Below, one piece after another: positions 33,955 through 42,092 of a stretch of DNA of 51,612 nucleotides. A program made the translations under genes and the position numbers. Below the pieces are notes generated by a model. That model ran no database searches. It saw nothing but the letters and a program-made list of their open reading frames with translations, and had not been told where the DNA came from. Source of the DNA: a virus; the IMG/VR virus record IMGVR_UViG_3300047320_000164, positions 1 to 51,612 of that record; one strand, written 5' to 3'. Position 1 is the stretch's first letter, and each line of letters starts with the position of its first letter.

Positions 33955-34925
33955 GGCGATTCCATCTCAATGGTATTCCCGTCGTTCTGCCCGTCCGCGA
34001 GGAACTCTTGCTCAATCCGCGCATTCATCTCCTCGACCGATTCCTTGCCGGCCTTTGGCTGCCCATCGTCGCATTGGATGAAGTGGTCAATGTGTTCCGC
34101 GTCACGCAGAATCAGGTTCAGGCCGTTGTACTTCGTGTTGCTGTTGTTCTGGCCCATGTTGTACGGGGTCCGCGAGCAACCCCGGATTGCCCTGCAGATG
34201 TCCGCTGGCGAGTAAAGGGCCAGGGCCTTCTGGATCAAACGTCGCCGTTTTTCGTCCAGCTTGGACTTGGGCGAAGCCATGCGATCTTGCCAGTAGCCGA
34301 AGATGACAATGACGGGGTCGGGCTGGGTTTGCCCGACATTGGTGTTGGTTCCGGTTCCGGCTTCGGTTGAGGCTCTGGTTGTGGCTCCGGTAAGGCTCTG
34401 GTTCTGGTTCTGGTTTTCGAACTCAGTTTGAAAGGGTTGTTTTAACCCTTCAGAACTGAGTTCGAAAGGGTTTCCATCACCCTTATGAACTGAGTTCGAA
34501 AGGGTTCGCAATAGCTCAAGCAAACGAGTCGGAAAGTGTTGTGAGTACTCCAGAATTGCCTCAACAAGGACTGCGCGAACACTGTCCGGAACGCTAAGAC
34601 TCTCATACAGACGGCCGGCGGCCTTGCCGACGTTCGGGTTCTCAAACAGGTTCCATTTCAGGTAGCGCTTGATCACCGTCCACTGCGTCTTTTCGCAGCG
34701 GTGCAGGTAATCTTTCGAGACCAGGCCGGCAAGCGCCTCGGCGGCACGGTCCGGTGCCCAGCGCAGATCCTCCGCGACGTAAGCAACGGGCAGCCGGTAG
34801 CAACCCAGCATATTCCCGTGCGGGCACGTCAACAGGTATAGCGCCAGGGTCCGCTCATCCTCGTTCATAGCCAGGACGTCACTGCTGGTCCAAAAGGCCG
34901 TGAACACCTTGCCGTAGTCACGCAT
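33951..34925 (-). CDS. replication initiator-like protein (O-type, winged helix)
   Basis: 324 residues. N-terminal domain: TAFWTSSDVLAMNEDERTLA, LYLLTCPHGNMLGCYRLPVA, YVAEDLRWAPDRAAEALAGL, winged helix of phage replication proteins. The middle (about 140-200) is encoded by the iteron region and Asn/Gln/Thr-rich repeats; C-terminal part IFGYWQDRMASPKSKLDEKR is the DnaT/O-like C-domain. GGGGGATCACC before the ATG at 34925 fixes the start. It should bind the iterons in its own gene. Confidence 0.8.
   Translation of the reverse strand: MRDYGKVFTAFWTSSDVLAMNEDERTLALYLLTCPHGNMLGCYRLPVAYVAEDLRWAPDRAAEALAGLVSKDYLHRCEKTQWTVIKRYLKWNLFENPNVGKAAGRLYESLSVPDSVRAVLVEAILEYSQHFPTRLLELLRTLSNSVHKGDGNPFELSSEGLKQPFQTEFENQNQNQSLTGATTRASTEAGTGTNTNVGQTQPDPVIVIFGYWQDRMASPKSKLDEKRRRLIQKALALYSPADICRAIRGCSRTPYNMGQNNSNTKYNGLNLILRDAEHIDHFIQCDDGQPKAGKESVEEMNARIEQEFLADGQNDGNTIEMESP
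34419..34506 (-). repeat. three iterons, candidate replication origin
   Basis: Direct repeats of GAACTGAGTTCGAAAGGGTT (first copy with two changes) begin at 34419, 34453 and 34487, exactly 34 bp apart. As 34 is not a multiple of three, each copy is read in another frame, so conservation is at DNA level. An A/T-richer interval and low-complexity CCGGTT/CTGGTT repeats lie beside them (34341-34415). Inside an O-type gene this is the lambda-like position of ori. Confidence 0.75.
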
Positions 34926-35343
34926 GGTGATCCCCCAGCGTCGATGGCGCGCCGAAGAGTGCCGCGACCAGCTCGTCCCGGGCTGGCTTGCGTTTCTGAG
35001 CGCGACCTTTAGCCTTGTAGAGGTCATAACGCTCCGGATCGCTCCGGACGCGTTCGCGATACGCTGCGGTACGCTGGGCTGGGGTCAGCCTGCTCGGCTT
35101 GGGAATGTCCTTACCAGCGCCAGCGCGGTACGCTGGTAAGCGCGTGAGACGCGTAGTTTGCACACTCCGCCAGGTCGCGATGTAGATCAGGTGGGCGCGG
35201 TGCATATAGCGGACGTACCTGCGCGCTTGCTCAAGGCATACGTGCACGCGGGCGGCCAGTTCATGCAAGGTCAGTGCATGACTGCTGAGCGCCAGCCTGA
35301 TCGCCTCAATGCGGCGCACGGTCAGGGGGCATTCGGTATTCAT
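34918..35343 (-). CDS. helix-turn-helix DNA-binding protein
   Basis: 141 residues. An N-terminal winged helix (LSSHALTLHELAARVHVCLE, QARRYVRYMHRAHLIYIATW) is followed by a basic tail with RTAAYRERVRSDPERYDLYK. Common in the replication module of phages from this group; likely a regulator or replication accessory factor. Confidence 0.65.
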   Translation of the reverse strand: MNTECPLTVRRIEAIRLALSSHALTLHELAARVHVCLEQARRYVRYMHRAHLIYIATWRSVQTTRLTRLPAYRAGAGKDIPKPSRLTPAQRTAAYRERVRSDPERYDLYKAKGRAQKRKPARDELVAALFGAPSTLGDHHA

Positions 35344-36113
35344 GCAACTGCTCCAACAGGTAGAACCCGATTCAGGAAGTCGCGCAGGGTCATGGCCTCG
35401 CTGCGGTTCAGTTTATCCAGGGTGATCCCGCCGCGTTGCAACTCGATCACGTCATCCAGCCAAACACCACAGCGGAATGGTCCAGCGGGGACGGCTTGAC
35501 GCGTTGGGGGCGCGGCTTCCGCTTGCACACCTTCAATGCAGTACCAGCGGCCGTCCGTATTCTTGATCTGCCCGCGCTCGCGTGCGGTGCGAAGGAAATT
35601 CGATGGAGACTGGTCGCTGCGCAGACCCATAGCCTCGACCAACTCCGTGGAGCGAGCGCCCTGGTCGCCGCGCTCGCGCAGGAAGGCCATAGCGCGCTCG
35701 GTGCGCATCATTGGGCTGACGCGGCGCGATTCGCCCTGCCCTGCTTCGTCCGCAGGCGGCGGCGCCGAGGCCGGTGGCGCACTCGGGGCGACAGTGGGGA
35801 ATGGTGCTGCGGGTACTGCGGGTCCCGGAGTAGATACGGGCGTTGGCGCCGCTGTGGGAGCGCTTCCTGGGGCTGCCGATTCGCGCAGGGCCGCGTACTT
35901 GCGCGAGGCCTTGAATTCATCGCTCAGGTTGTAGATCATCGCTTGGCGACCATCGGGGCCAAGGCCGGTGATGCGCACGACGTCGCCGGCGGTCACCAGG
36001 TCGCGCAGTGCCTCACTGACGTCCGCGAGCGGTGCGGCCAGCGCATCGGCGATCTCGGCGGCGCGGATGTTTGGCGTCACGAACATGAGGGCATAGATTT
36101 TCTGGTCATTCAT
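35340..36113 (-). CDS. DNA-binding protein with two HTH domains and Pro/Ala linker
   Basis: 257 residues. Residues 1-70 (VTPNIRAAEIADALAAPLAD) and about 135-195 (MRTERAMAFLRERGDQGARS, LVEAMGLRSDQSPSNFLRTA) look like winged helices. They are joined by a Pro/Ala/Ser/Thr linker (about 80-130). The C-terminal 45 residues resemble a dimerisation element. No family name. It starts and ends with 4-bp overlaps. Confidence 0.6.
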   Translation of the reverse strand: MNDQKIYALMFVTPNIRAAEIADALAAPLADVSEALRDLVTAGDVVRITGLGPDGRQAMIYNLSDEFKASRKYAALRESAAPGSAPTAAPTPVSTPGPAVPAAPFPTVAPSAPPASAPPPADEAGQGESRRVSPMMRTERAMAFLRERGDQGARSTELVEAMGLRSDQSPSNFLRTARERGQIKNTDGRWYCIEGVQAEAAPPTRQAVPAGPFRCGVWLDDVIELQRGGITLDKLNRSEAMTLRDFLNRVLPVGAVA

Positions 36114-36571
36114 GGTGTTGCTCCCATCAGGTCAAGTTGGCGCGGATCGATTTTTGGCGTCGGCGCCGGCCGCCCGACGCGCACCAGGTAGGCATGCGTC
36201 CATTCTTTAGGGTCGCCAGCGAGCCCGGCGCGGGATGGGTGGGGGTCATGCACGATCTCGCCGTTGCGGCCCACCACCGCGTGATACAGGCCATTGCCGC
36301 GCGGCGATGGGCCGCTGATCTCGTGGTATATGTCGCCCTCATCGCCGAAGAAGTTCCAGGCGCGGCTCGTGGTCAGGTAGGCGAAGCCGTGCGCGCGTAG
36401 GAATCTCTGGATGCCTTCCCAATACTTGTTGGCATCACCGCGGGCAATCTGCAGGAAGTGCGGCACCTCTGCCAGCGGCAAGTCCAGCAGCGAAGCGATC
36501 ACGGCACGCTGGCAGTCGCCGTGCTCGCCGATTTCCGGCTTACTGGTGAATTCCTGATCGACGGGGGTCAT
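36110..36571 (-). CDS. papain-like cysteine-peptidase-type phage protein
   Basis: 153 residues. A possible triad is visible: Cys in HGDCQRAVIASLLDLP, His in NGLYHAVVG, Asp in IVHDPHPSRAGL. I recognise this DCxRA - HAVV - HDPHPS pattern from conserved early phage proteins of unknown activity; it is reminiscent of peptidase C39/transglutaminase folds. Substrate unknown, maybe a host protein. Confidence 0.6.
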   Translation of the reverse strand: MTPVDQEFTSKPEIGEHGDCQRAVIASLLDLPLAEVPHFLQIARGDANKYWEGIQRFLRAHGFAYLTTSRAWNFFGDEGDIYHEISGPSPRGNGLYHAVVGRNGEIVHDPHPSRAGLAGDPKEWTHAYLVRVGRPAPTPKIDPRQLDLMGATP

Positions 36572-36575
36572 GGCG

Positions 36576-37454
36576 TCACTCCGTGGCTTCGGCAGCGACC
36601 AGCTTCTCGGTACCGCGCAAGAACGTCACCAGCTCCGCATAATCCGGGCAGACCACCTCACAGCGGGCGCCGCCAGCCATCTCCTTGCGGATGGCAGCAA
36701 CGAAGTCCTCGCACGACACCTGGCGGCGCAGTACTTCGACGCGGTCCTTCTTCGGCCAGCCTGGCACCTCGGGCTCGATGTGCTTCGCTGTCACCTTTTT
36801 CTTTCCGGCTGCAGCGGCCACCTCCGCCGCCTTCTGAATCACGGCGCCCGCCTTTTCGCCGTGCTTGCGGACGACCTTCACAGCCTCGGTGGCTGCCACC
36901 GTGCCGGCCTTCACAGCCTCCTGGACGTCGTGGTTGGCGCCCGCCAGCAGCAAGGCTTGCGCAACCTTGGCGCGCGAGCAGACCATGCCGTCAGCGATCT
37001 GGTCCACGGTCTGGCCGAAACCATGGAAGGCGCGCTTGCATAGCTCAGCGAACTGCAGCGGCTTCATGTCCTTCTTTTTGTTGCTGGTGCCGATGCGGTA
37101 CAGGCGCTCCAGGTCGTTGCCGGCGAACTGCTTGATGGGAACCAGGTACTTTTGCGTCTTCTTGTCGAGGATCGCCTTGCCCGCAGCGATCAGTCGGCCG
37201 TACTGCTTGTGCCGGCGATGGCCATCCACAATCCACACGCCGCCCTCTTCGCGCGGACGCACTTCCCACTGCTCCAGCGCGAAGATTCCGTGCTTTTCAA
37301 TGAAGCGATAAAGCTCCTCGTCCTGCTCCTCTTCCTCGTCGGTCCGTCCTTCGGGATTCAGGCCCGGCTCGATATGAATATCGAAATAGCCGATCTTCTC
37401 GCCGTCGGCTCGGTGGATGACGCCTTCATTGGTCATTTGGCGAAAGCTGGACAT
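36576..37454 (-). CDS. ParB/RepB-like nuclease-domain protein
   Basis: 292 residues. YFDIHIEPGLNPEGR, then VRPREEGGVWIVDGHRRHKQ (the ParB GxRR-type box reads DGHRRHK), LVPIKQFAGNDLERLYRIGT, and an HTH QTVDQIADGMVCSRAKVAQA. C-terminal part is charged. In phages such proteins may guide recombination or partition. Start at 37454 has GGAG six bases upstream. Confidence 0.8.
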   Translation of the reverse strand: MSSFRQMTNEGVIHRADGEKIGYFDIHIEPGLNPEGRTDEEEEQDEELYRFIEKHGIFALEQWEVRPREEGGVWIVDGHRRHKQYGRLIAAGKAILDKKTQKYLVPIKQFAGNDLERLYRIGTSNKKKDMKPLQFAELCKRAFHGFGQTVDQIADGMVCSRAKVAQALLLAGANHDVQEAVKAGTVAATEAVKVVRKHGEKAGAVIQKAAEVAAAAGKKKVTAKHIEPEVPGWPKKDRVEVLRRQVSCEDFVAAIRKEMAGGARCEVVCPDYAELVTFLRGTEKLVAAEATE

Positions 37455-37927
37455 TCTTCTCTCCGTTCTGGTTTTGGTTGCGGCAGTTGGGCGATGAGGC
37501 TCATGCATTGGGCGAGCAGATCCAACTGCGCGCCGTAGTAGGCCTCGAAGCGTTTCTTCCATGGGTGGACCGCGATCAGCGTCTTGTCTTCGCCGGCCCC
37601 GTCCTGGTGATGGCCGGCGCACAGCGGCAGCACCAGCGAGTGGCAGCCGGGTTTCGTTCGGCCATCGATGTGGTGAATACTGACTACCGGATTGAACTTA
37701 CCGTCCTTTATGCAGGCAATGCAGCCCAGCGCCGCCATGCGGTCATGCAGTTCGATGTCAGCCGGGGTGCGCGGGCGCTGCTTCGTCTTCATTGCGGCCT
37801 TGCGCGCCGGCGTGGTGCGCTTCAGTTTTGATACTTCGCGGGCCTCGATGCGCTCCACGCGCGCGAACGCTGTACGCTTCATTGGCTGAGTGCCGGGCTT
37901 CATGGCTGATCGCTTAAGTCCGGGCAT
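37433..37927 (-). CDS. ref: Ref-type RecA-dependent nuclease (recombination enhancement)
   Basis: 164 residues. Basic disordered N-terminus (about 1-50) then LHDRMAALGCIACIKDGKFN, VVSIHHIDGRTKPGCHSLVL, PLCAGHHQDG, the zinc/HNH core of P1 Ref. Ref cuts DNA in RecA-made displacement loops and enhances recombination. It overlaps the ParB-like gene by 22 bp and belongs to the early recombination set with RdgC. Confidence 0.85.
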   Translation of the reverse strand: MPGLKRSAMKPGTQPMKRTAFARVERIEAREVSKLKRTTPARKAAMKTKQRPRTPADIELHDRMAALGCIACIKDGKFNPVVSIHHIDGRTKPGCHSLVLPLCAGHHQDGAGEDKTLIAVHPWKKRFEAYYGAQLDLLAQCMSLIAQLPQPKPERREECPAFAK

Positions 37928-37930
37928 ACA

Positions 37931-38308
37931 TCACTCGCCAAAAGGTCGAGCGGGAGCTTTTGATTCGTCCCACTCCAACCAAGTCATTACGGGAGTTCCA
38001 TTGCGAGTTACTGCCCCCCCGTTTTTATCGACCTTCGGGCCACGAACCATGATCACTGCCTGGCGAACCTCGTCCGGCTGAGCGTTGATCCAGTCTTGGC
38101 AGAACTGCGGCGCATCCAGCTCGGGACTCACCTTCACGCGCTTGTCAGTGGTTTCGAACAGTTCCGCTGCCATGGTCACAACGCGGCCCGCCCATTCCTC
38201 AATCGACAAGGCGCGCTTACCCTCCATGGTTGGAACTTTGCGCTCCGCGACGCGGCGGCAGTTGGTTCGGCTTATGCCGAAAATACAAAAGGCTCCCATG
38301 GCGGTCAC
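37931..38308 (-). CDS. conserved early phage protein
   Basis: 125 residues. MGAFCIFGISRTNCRRVAER and TWLEWDESKAPARPF are recurrent in early phage proteins of unknown function. GTG at 38308 overlaps the upstream stop; ATG at 38299 is an alternative. No catalytic motif seen. Confidence 0.6.
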   Translation of the reverse strand: MTAMGAFCIFGISRTNCRRVAERKVPTMEGKRALSIEEWAGRVVTMAAELFETTDKRVKVSPELDAPQFCQDWINAQPDEVRQAVIMVRGPKVDKNGGAVTRNGTPVMTWLEWDESKAPARPFGE

Positions 38309-38550
38309 TTGAGGCGATGTTGCGTGACGCCAGTGATGCCAGGCGGCAGTTGCGGCTGCTTGTCCAGGAACTCACTACTTCCTTTTCCTGTAGCCTTTGC
38401 GTACTCGACCTCCACCTTTGCGGTGTTGATGATCACTTGAGCGACGCCGGAAATGGCCCGCGCTTTATCGATGTCCACCGAGCCGTCCTTTAAACCCTTC
38501 AGTGCGTCGAACAAGTGTCCGCGCAGTGCGTCAATGTTGTTGTCGCTCAT
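38305..38550 (-). CDS. small helical early phage protein
   Basis: 81 residues. MSDNNIDALRGHLFDALKGL followed by KDGSVDIDKARAISGVAQVI and INTAKVEVEYAKATG: a widespread phage family with an alpha-helical body, often next to replication genes. Function unknown. Coupled by 4-bp overlaps to both neighbours. Confidence 0.65.
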   Translation of the reverse strand: MSDNNIDALRGHLFDALKGLKDGSVDIDKARAISGVAQVIINTAKVEVEYAKATGKGSSEFLDKQPQLPPGITGVTQHRLK

Positions 38551-39218
38551 GATTCAGTCCTCGCGTTGATCTTGCGGTTCAGGGCGGCACGTAGCGCAAT
38601 CAGGTCCGCCAATTCTTGGGGTAGGTTGTGTCGCGTGTTGCGTCGCATGTTTTCGGCAAGGGATATGCACTCCACCTTGTCGATGGTGATTTCCTCGAGA
38701 TTGCTAGTGCGGCAGCCTGGCCGGAAGATCACGATGTGCTTCGGTGGGACGGGGCCGTTCTCGGCGACCCATACCAGCTCGTGGACGCCTCTCCAGCGCT
38801 TGCTGTTGTTACCCTTGTCGTTGCTGATCTTGCGCTGCAAGGTCCCGTCTTTATCCAGTCGGTAACTGCCGATTTCGCTGGTGTTGTGCGGAAGCTGACC
38901 GGGTTTGAATTGCGTTTGCTCGCCACCTTTATGAACGCCCTTCGTGCCCTTGTTCCAGGGCGACTGCCCTTTCTGAAATCTAGTTTCCGATCCGACGCCA
39001 TCACCGCGCCGCAGGCGGCACGATTGAGGGCCGGTTTTGAATTGCTCGGATTTTGCAAGGCCAAGCGCACCAGCCCTGTTGTATATTGCCGATAGGCTGA
39101 CTCCGATGGTCCTGGCCATATCTTTTGCTGTGACATGCGGATAGAAGTCACGCATCAATTGGTCTTGCCAGTCGGTCCAGCGATGTTTCGGAGTGATGAT
39201 GCCGCGAGATTTAGTCAC
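38547..39218 (-). CDS. HNH homing-type endonuclease with N-terminal HTH
   Basis: 223 residues from a GTG at 39218 behind GGAGG (six bases). N-terminal HTH: RWTDWQDQLMRDFYPHVTAK, TIGVSLSAIYNRAGALGL. C-terminal HNH_3-type domain: WRGVHELVWVAENGPVPPKH, FRPGCRTSNLEEITIDKVEC, LAENMRRNTRHN. A basic Gly/Lys linker joins them (QKGQSPWNKGTKGVHKGG). Typical free-standing mobile nuclease of phages. Confidence 0.85.
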   Translation of the reverse strand: MTKSRGIITPKHRWTDWQDQLMRDFYPHVTAKDMARTIGVSLSAIYNRAGALGLAKSEQFKTGPQSCRLRRGDGVGSETRFQKGQSPWNKGTKGVHKGGEQTQFKPGQLPHNTSEIGSYRLDKDGTLQRKISNDKGNNSKRWRGVHELVWVAENGPVPPKHIVIFRPGCRTSNLEEITIDKVECISLAENMRRNTRHNLPQELADLIALRAALNRKINARTES

Positions 39219-39294
39219 TTTCGACCTCCGGTACGGGTGATAAGCGGGTACGAAAAGTCGTGCTACGATCCACTTTTTGCAATGGAGGCAAGAT

Positions 39295-39462
39295 ATGTGG
39301 ACTTGCAAACGATGCACAGCCGACCTGAAATTCTCCGAGGTGGAGCCGGCCATAGATCATTTCGGCTGCTATTTTCTTTGTCCGCGATGCGGATACCGAA
39401 ACAAGCTGAAGAACGTCGGCAAACCGGATGGTGGGCTGGAGCTCGTCCAGGTGGGTGATTAG
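39295..39462 (+). CDS. zinc-ribbon protein encoded against the early operon
   Basis: 55 residues. CKRC and CPRCGYRN separated by about 24 residues form a zinc ribbon (MWTCKRCTADLKFSEVEPAI, HFGCYFLCPRCG). GGAGG six bases before the ATG supports the start. It is a single plus-strand gene inside a minus-strand operon, so its expression may interfere with it. Function unknown. Confidence 0.7.
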   Translation: MWTCKRCTADLKFSEVEPAIDHFGCYFLCPRCGYRNKLKNVGKPDGGLELVQVGD

Positions 39463-39491
39463 GGATCGTGCTGCCGTCACGCGGTCACGCT

Positions 39492-39608
39492 TCATGCCGC
39501 ACTCCACTCGACGTAAGCGCTTACCAAGGCGAAGACCAGGCCGCCAGCAACAAGGATCGGCAGCAGAGTCATAGTCCAGCTCCGGCCAGCTTTCGGTGCG
39601 TTTTCCAT
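39492..39608 (-). CDS. 38-residue membrane protein
   Basis: MENAPKAGRSWTMTLLPIL then VAGGLVFALVSAYVEWSAA: one membrane helix. AAAGGA eight bases upstream. The ATG overlaps the stop of the 39608-39844 gene by one base (TGATG). Function unknown. Confidence 0.6.
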   Translation of the reverse strand: MENAPKAGRSWTMTLLPILVAGGLVFALVSAYVEWSAA

Positions 39609-39844
39609 CACGAGCGTCCTTTCTTGCGTTTCAGGTAGGGGCGGTCACCACCGAATTTGGGAGCGTGGTGTGCGCTGAGTTCTGGCCGTGGCTCGAACGG
39701 CTGGTAGCGCAACAGGTCGACCACCTGCTGGCTTCCGTGGATCTGTATGTCGCAGATCGTGCCAACCACCTTGCCGTTTATCTCCAGAAGCTGGCCGACC
39801 CTGTAGGATCCAAGCCAGGTGCCGGTCACCAGGATGCGGGTCAT
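39608..39844 (-). CDS. small early phage protein
   Basis: 78 residues. First half beta-rich (TRILVTGTWLGSYRVGQLLE), second half basic and disordered (KFGGDRPYLKRKKGRS). Linked to both neighbours by 1- to 4-bp overlaps. No family recognised. Confidence 0.55.
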   Translation of the reverse strand: MTRILVTGTWLGSYRVGQLLEINGKVVGTICDIQIHGSQQVVDLLRYQPFEPRPELSAHHAPKFGGDRPYLKRKKGRS

Positions 39845-40443
39845 AGGGCTGCCCCTTGATCCGGGTCCGGATAGAGCGCGCGAAGTGCAGGTAAGTCGTC
39901 AGCGTGTATGCGCGGACCATCCTCGCCGAAGACCCATTCGGCGCCGTATTGCGCGCCGGGGAAGGTCAAGTAGGCGATGCACCTGGCGCCAAAGCCCGGA
40001 CGGGCGGCCTCAAGCCGGCGGCCGTACACATGGACGCTGGCGACATGGCAGCCCGGCATGCGCGCCTGAACCAGCTCGATCAGCGCAGATTCGGCTGCGG
40101 CGCGGCCACGCTGGCGGGCGAAGTCCTGCGCCATGCATGCCTCGCAGCAATACGCGGTTCCGGCGGCGCTGATTTGCATGCCCTCGGTGTCCTGAAACAC
40201 CGGGTTCGAGCAATCGTAGCTGCCGCATTCGTATGACCAGCCGGCCGCGATCAGCGCTGCAGCCGGCACTGGCCCGGGCGCGTACTGGTCCAGCTCCGGT
40301 TTGCGGCGGCAGTGGTCCACCTCATGGAACTCGCAGCCGCACTCGTTCGCGCCTTCGCGCCGGGCAGTCGCCGAGTTGGTGGCAAAGCGGATTGCCCAGT
40401 TGTCGCCGCCGTCGTAGACCTCGTAGGCCTTCAGGGGCTTCAT
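39841..40443 (-). CDS. early phage protein of unknown function with cysteine cluster
   Basis: 200 residues from the ATG at 40443. N-terminal LKAYEVYDGGDNWAIRFATN is followed by a Cys/His-rich part (NECGCEFHEVDHC, YECGSYDCSNP, YCCEACMAQ), possibly zinc-binding and seemingly a two-domain protein. The end is a beta-rich domain with AEWVFGEDGPRI. No family recognised. Confidence 0.6.
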   Translation of the reverse strand: MKPLKAYEVYDGGDNWAIRFATNSATARREGANECGCEFHEVDHCRRKPELDQYAPGPVPAAALIAAGWSYECGSYDCSNPVFQDTEGMQISAAGTAYCCEACMAQDFARQRGRAAAESALIELVQARMPGCHVASVHVYGRRLEAARPGFGARCIAYLTFPGAQYGAEWVFGEDGPRIHADDLPALRALYPDPDQGAAL

Positions 40444-40721
40444 GGCGTCACCTCCTGAGCGGTCTGCTCCAGCTCTGGAATGCCGGAAACGGGTCGCAGC
40501 CACGAATCCGGAAACGGCCCGCGCTTGTCGCTCTTGCCGTTCGGGTGGACGAAATATCCTGCCGCCTCTATCACCCAGAACGGAGCCAGTTCGGGTGGCG
40601 CATCCGCCCACAGCTTCCCGTCGATGGCCTGCCCCGGCGTCCATGCTCGCAGGACGGTTCCTATCTTTCCGGTATGCCGGCCATGCGTGCAGATGGCCAA
40701 ATCTCCTGGCTTGACGTTCAT
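40440..40721 (-). CDS. small early phage protein (SH3-like)
   Basis: 93 residues. MNVKPGDLAICTHGRHTGKI and GTVLRAWTP have the look of a KOW/SH3-like barrel that occurs in early phage proteins. Function unknown. Four-base overlaps on both sides. The longer upstream frame is discarded because it lies inside the next gene. Confidence 0.6.
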   Translation of the reverse strand: MNVKPGDLAICTHGRHTGKIGTVLRAWTPGQAIDGKLWADAPPELAPFWVIEAAGYFVHPNGKSDKRGPFPDSWLRPVSGIPELEQTAQEVTP

Positions 40722-41215
40722 GCTGCGGCCCACGCTTTCTGCTGCGCCTTGTGGGCCTTCAGCGCCGCCTTGTAGCTGGCCCTGGCTTCCTTCTTTGTTG
40801 GTTTCCACTCGCCCTGGATGTGCTCCGTGTAGTCGTAGTCGACTCGCTTGAAGCGCTCGTACTTGTACAGGTCTTGGCGGCATTCCTTCTCGCGATTCCA
40901 GTAACTCTCGTGGCGGACGCACGGCAACTCAATTCCAAGCCATTCGGCGAAGGACTCGCAGCATTCCGAGTGCAGGTAGTCTCGATAGGCGCCCTGAGCA
41001 CGGTTCGGCTGACGGACCTTGCCCATTTCGCCGTACACAACCTCCCAGGTCGGGTGCGCGTTGAGGATCACACCAGGCTCGTCATGGTCGAAGTTGACGC
41101 CGATGTAGTGCCCACGGTCGGCAGCGATGATGCCGCGCTTTCCGTTGATGGTGACGAGGCGGCCGACCGTGGCTGGCACGCCGTAGTACTCGCGCACATA
41201 TTGGCAGGCAGTCAT
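40718..41215 (-). CDS. early phage protein of unknown function
   Basis: 165 residues. QYVREYYGVPATVGRLVTIN and GKRGIIAADRGHYIGVNFD suggest a small SH3-like barrel, followed by a His/Cys-containing helix region and a Lys/Ala-rich tail (SYKAALKAHKAQQKAWAAA). Conserved in related early regions; no known activity. Confidence 0.6.
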   Translation of the reverse strand: MTACQYVREYYGVPATVGRLVTINGKRGIIAADRGHYIGVNFDHDEPGVILNAHPTWEVVYGEMGKVRQPNRAQGAYRDYLHSECCESFAEWLGIELPCVRHESYWNREKECRQDLYKYERFKRVDYDYTEHIQGEWKPTKKEARASYKAALKAHKAQQKAWAAA

Positions 41216-41862
41216 GGCGACACCCATTGAAATTCGATCACCCAGCACCACGGGTTGGCGTCCCAGCTGCCGGCGCCGTTGATGGATTCCCACAGCGCCG
41301 AGAATGCATCGGAGGCGGGCGCGCCGACCGCTGCGGTGTAGCGCGCATCCGTGCCGTCGATGAAGTGTCCGCCAGCGCGGTCGCGCTTCACGCCTTCAGC
41401 CAACACGTCGACCCCGCTGATCGCCTGCAGCCGCTCCACCCGCACGATGACGACCTCCAGTAGGATGCGGCTGGCCCAGCGCGGCATGTGGATGCTTGGG
41501 CGCCAGGCGCCTCGTTGGCTGTCGTAGAGCTTAATGTACGGGTCAGGCTCACCCGGCGCGACGTGAATCTCGCGCTCGGCATCGTCGGCACGGAAACGCA
41601 GTTCATAGGTGCGGTCGTAGCCCTTGTCGGTACCGAACGCACCGAGCATTTCGATCGACCAAGCCTCACGCACCCACAGGCGGTCGCCCGGCTTGCCGTA
41701 AGGCAGAGGGCGCTGGCTCCACTTGTCATCGAGCAGGCCGCCCAGCAGGTTCTCGATGAACGGCAGGTGCTTAGCCTTCACGACGCGCCGCGTCTGCGTC
41801 TTGCTGCCGTCCAGCAGTGCTCGCACCATGGGCGCCGAAAACAATATCGGATGCTCTTTCAT
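41212..41862 (-). CDS. ASCH-domain-like phage protein
   Basis: 216 residues. MKEHPILFSAPMVRALLDGS, KTQTRRVVK, GDRLWVREAW, HMPRWASRILLEVVIVRVER, ALWESINGAGSWDANPWCWV: the well-known phage morphogenesis-like/ASCH family. ASCH folds bind RNA or modified nucleosides. Exact role not known. Start at 41862 chosen over a longer frame that covers the next gene. Confidence 0.8.
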   Translation of the reverse strand: MKEHPILFSAPMVRALLDGSKTQTRRVVKAKHLPFIENLLGGLLDDKWSQRPLPYGKPGDRLWVREAWSIEMLGAFGTDKGYDRTYELRFRADDAEREIHVAPGEPDPYIKLYDSQRGAWRPSIHMPRWASRILLEVVIVRVERLQAISGVDVLAEGVKRDRAGGHFIDGTDARYTAAVGAPASDAFSALWESINGAGSWDANPWCWVIEFQWVSP

Positions 41863-42092
41863 GACCCATCCTTCGCAATAATGGTGTCGCCGCCAGTGTG
41901 AAAGGCGATGCATTCGATCAGGCGCTTGTAGCCGCTTTCGCCGAGAGGTATAAACCATCCGTCCCGAGAACTCCACGCCATCTGTGCGCGGAGCTCCTTC
42001 AGTACGTAAAGCGGGTCGCGCTCGACATACACTCGCCCGATCGCCATGGCGTGGCCGCCAGATTCTGGATTGATGCGATCTTCCGAGCTCAT
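41859..42092 (-). CDS. small early phage protein
   Basis: 77 residues. VYVERDPLYVLKELRAQMAW then GWFIPLGESGYKRLIECIAF suggest one alpha/beta domain. Overlaps neighbours by 4 bp on both sides. No family recognised. Confidence 0.55.
   Translation of the reverse strand: MSSEDRINPESGGHAMAIGRVYVERDPLYVLKELRAQMAWSSRDGWFIPLGESGYKRLIECIAFHTGGDTIIAKDGS

Noticed and set aside
34419-34506. CRISPR-like spacing of the 34-bp repeats
   Set aside because: Only three units, no unique spacers of fixed type, inside a coding gene; iterons explain them.
39211-39495. Minus-strand frame with ATGA junction opposite the zinc-ribbon gene
   Set aside because: Its residues are mostly the antisense of a clear CxxC-CxxC protein with a strong ribosome site; not listed as a gene, but it remains possible.
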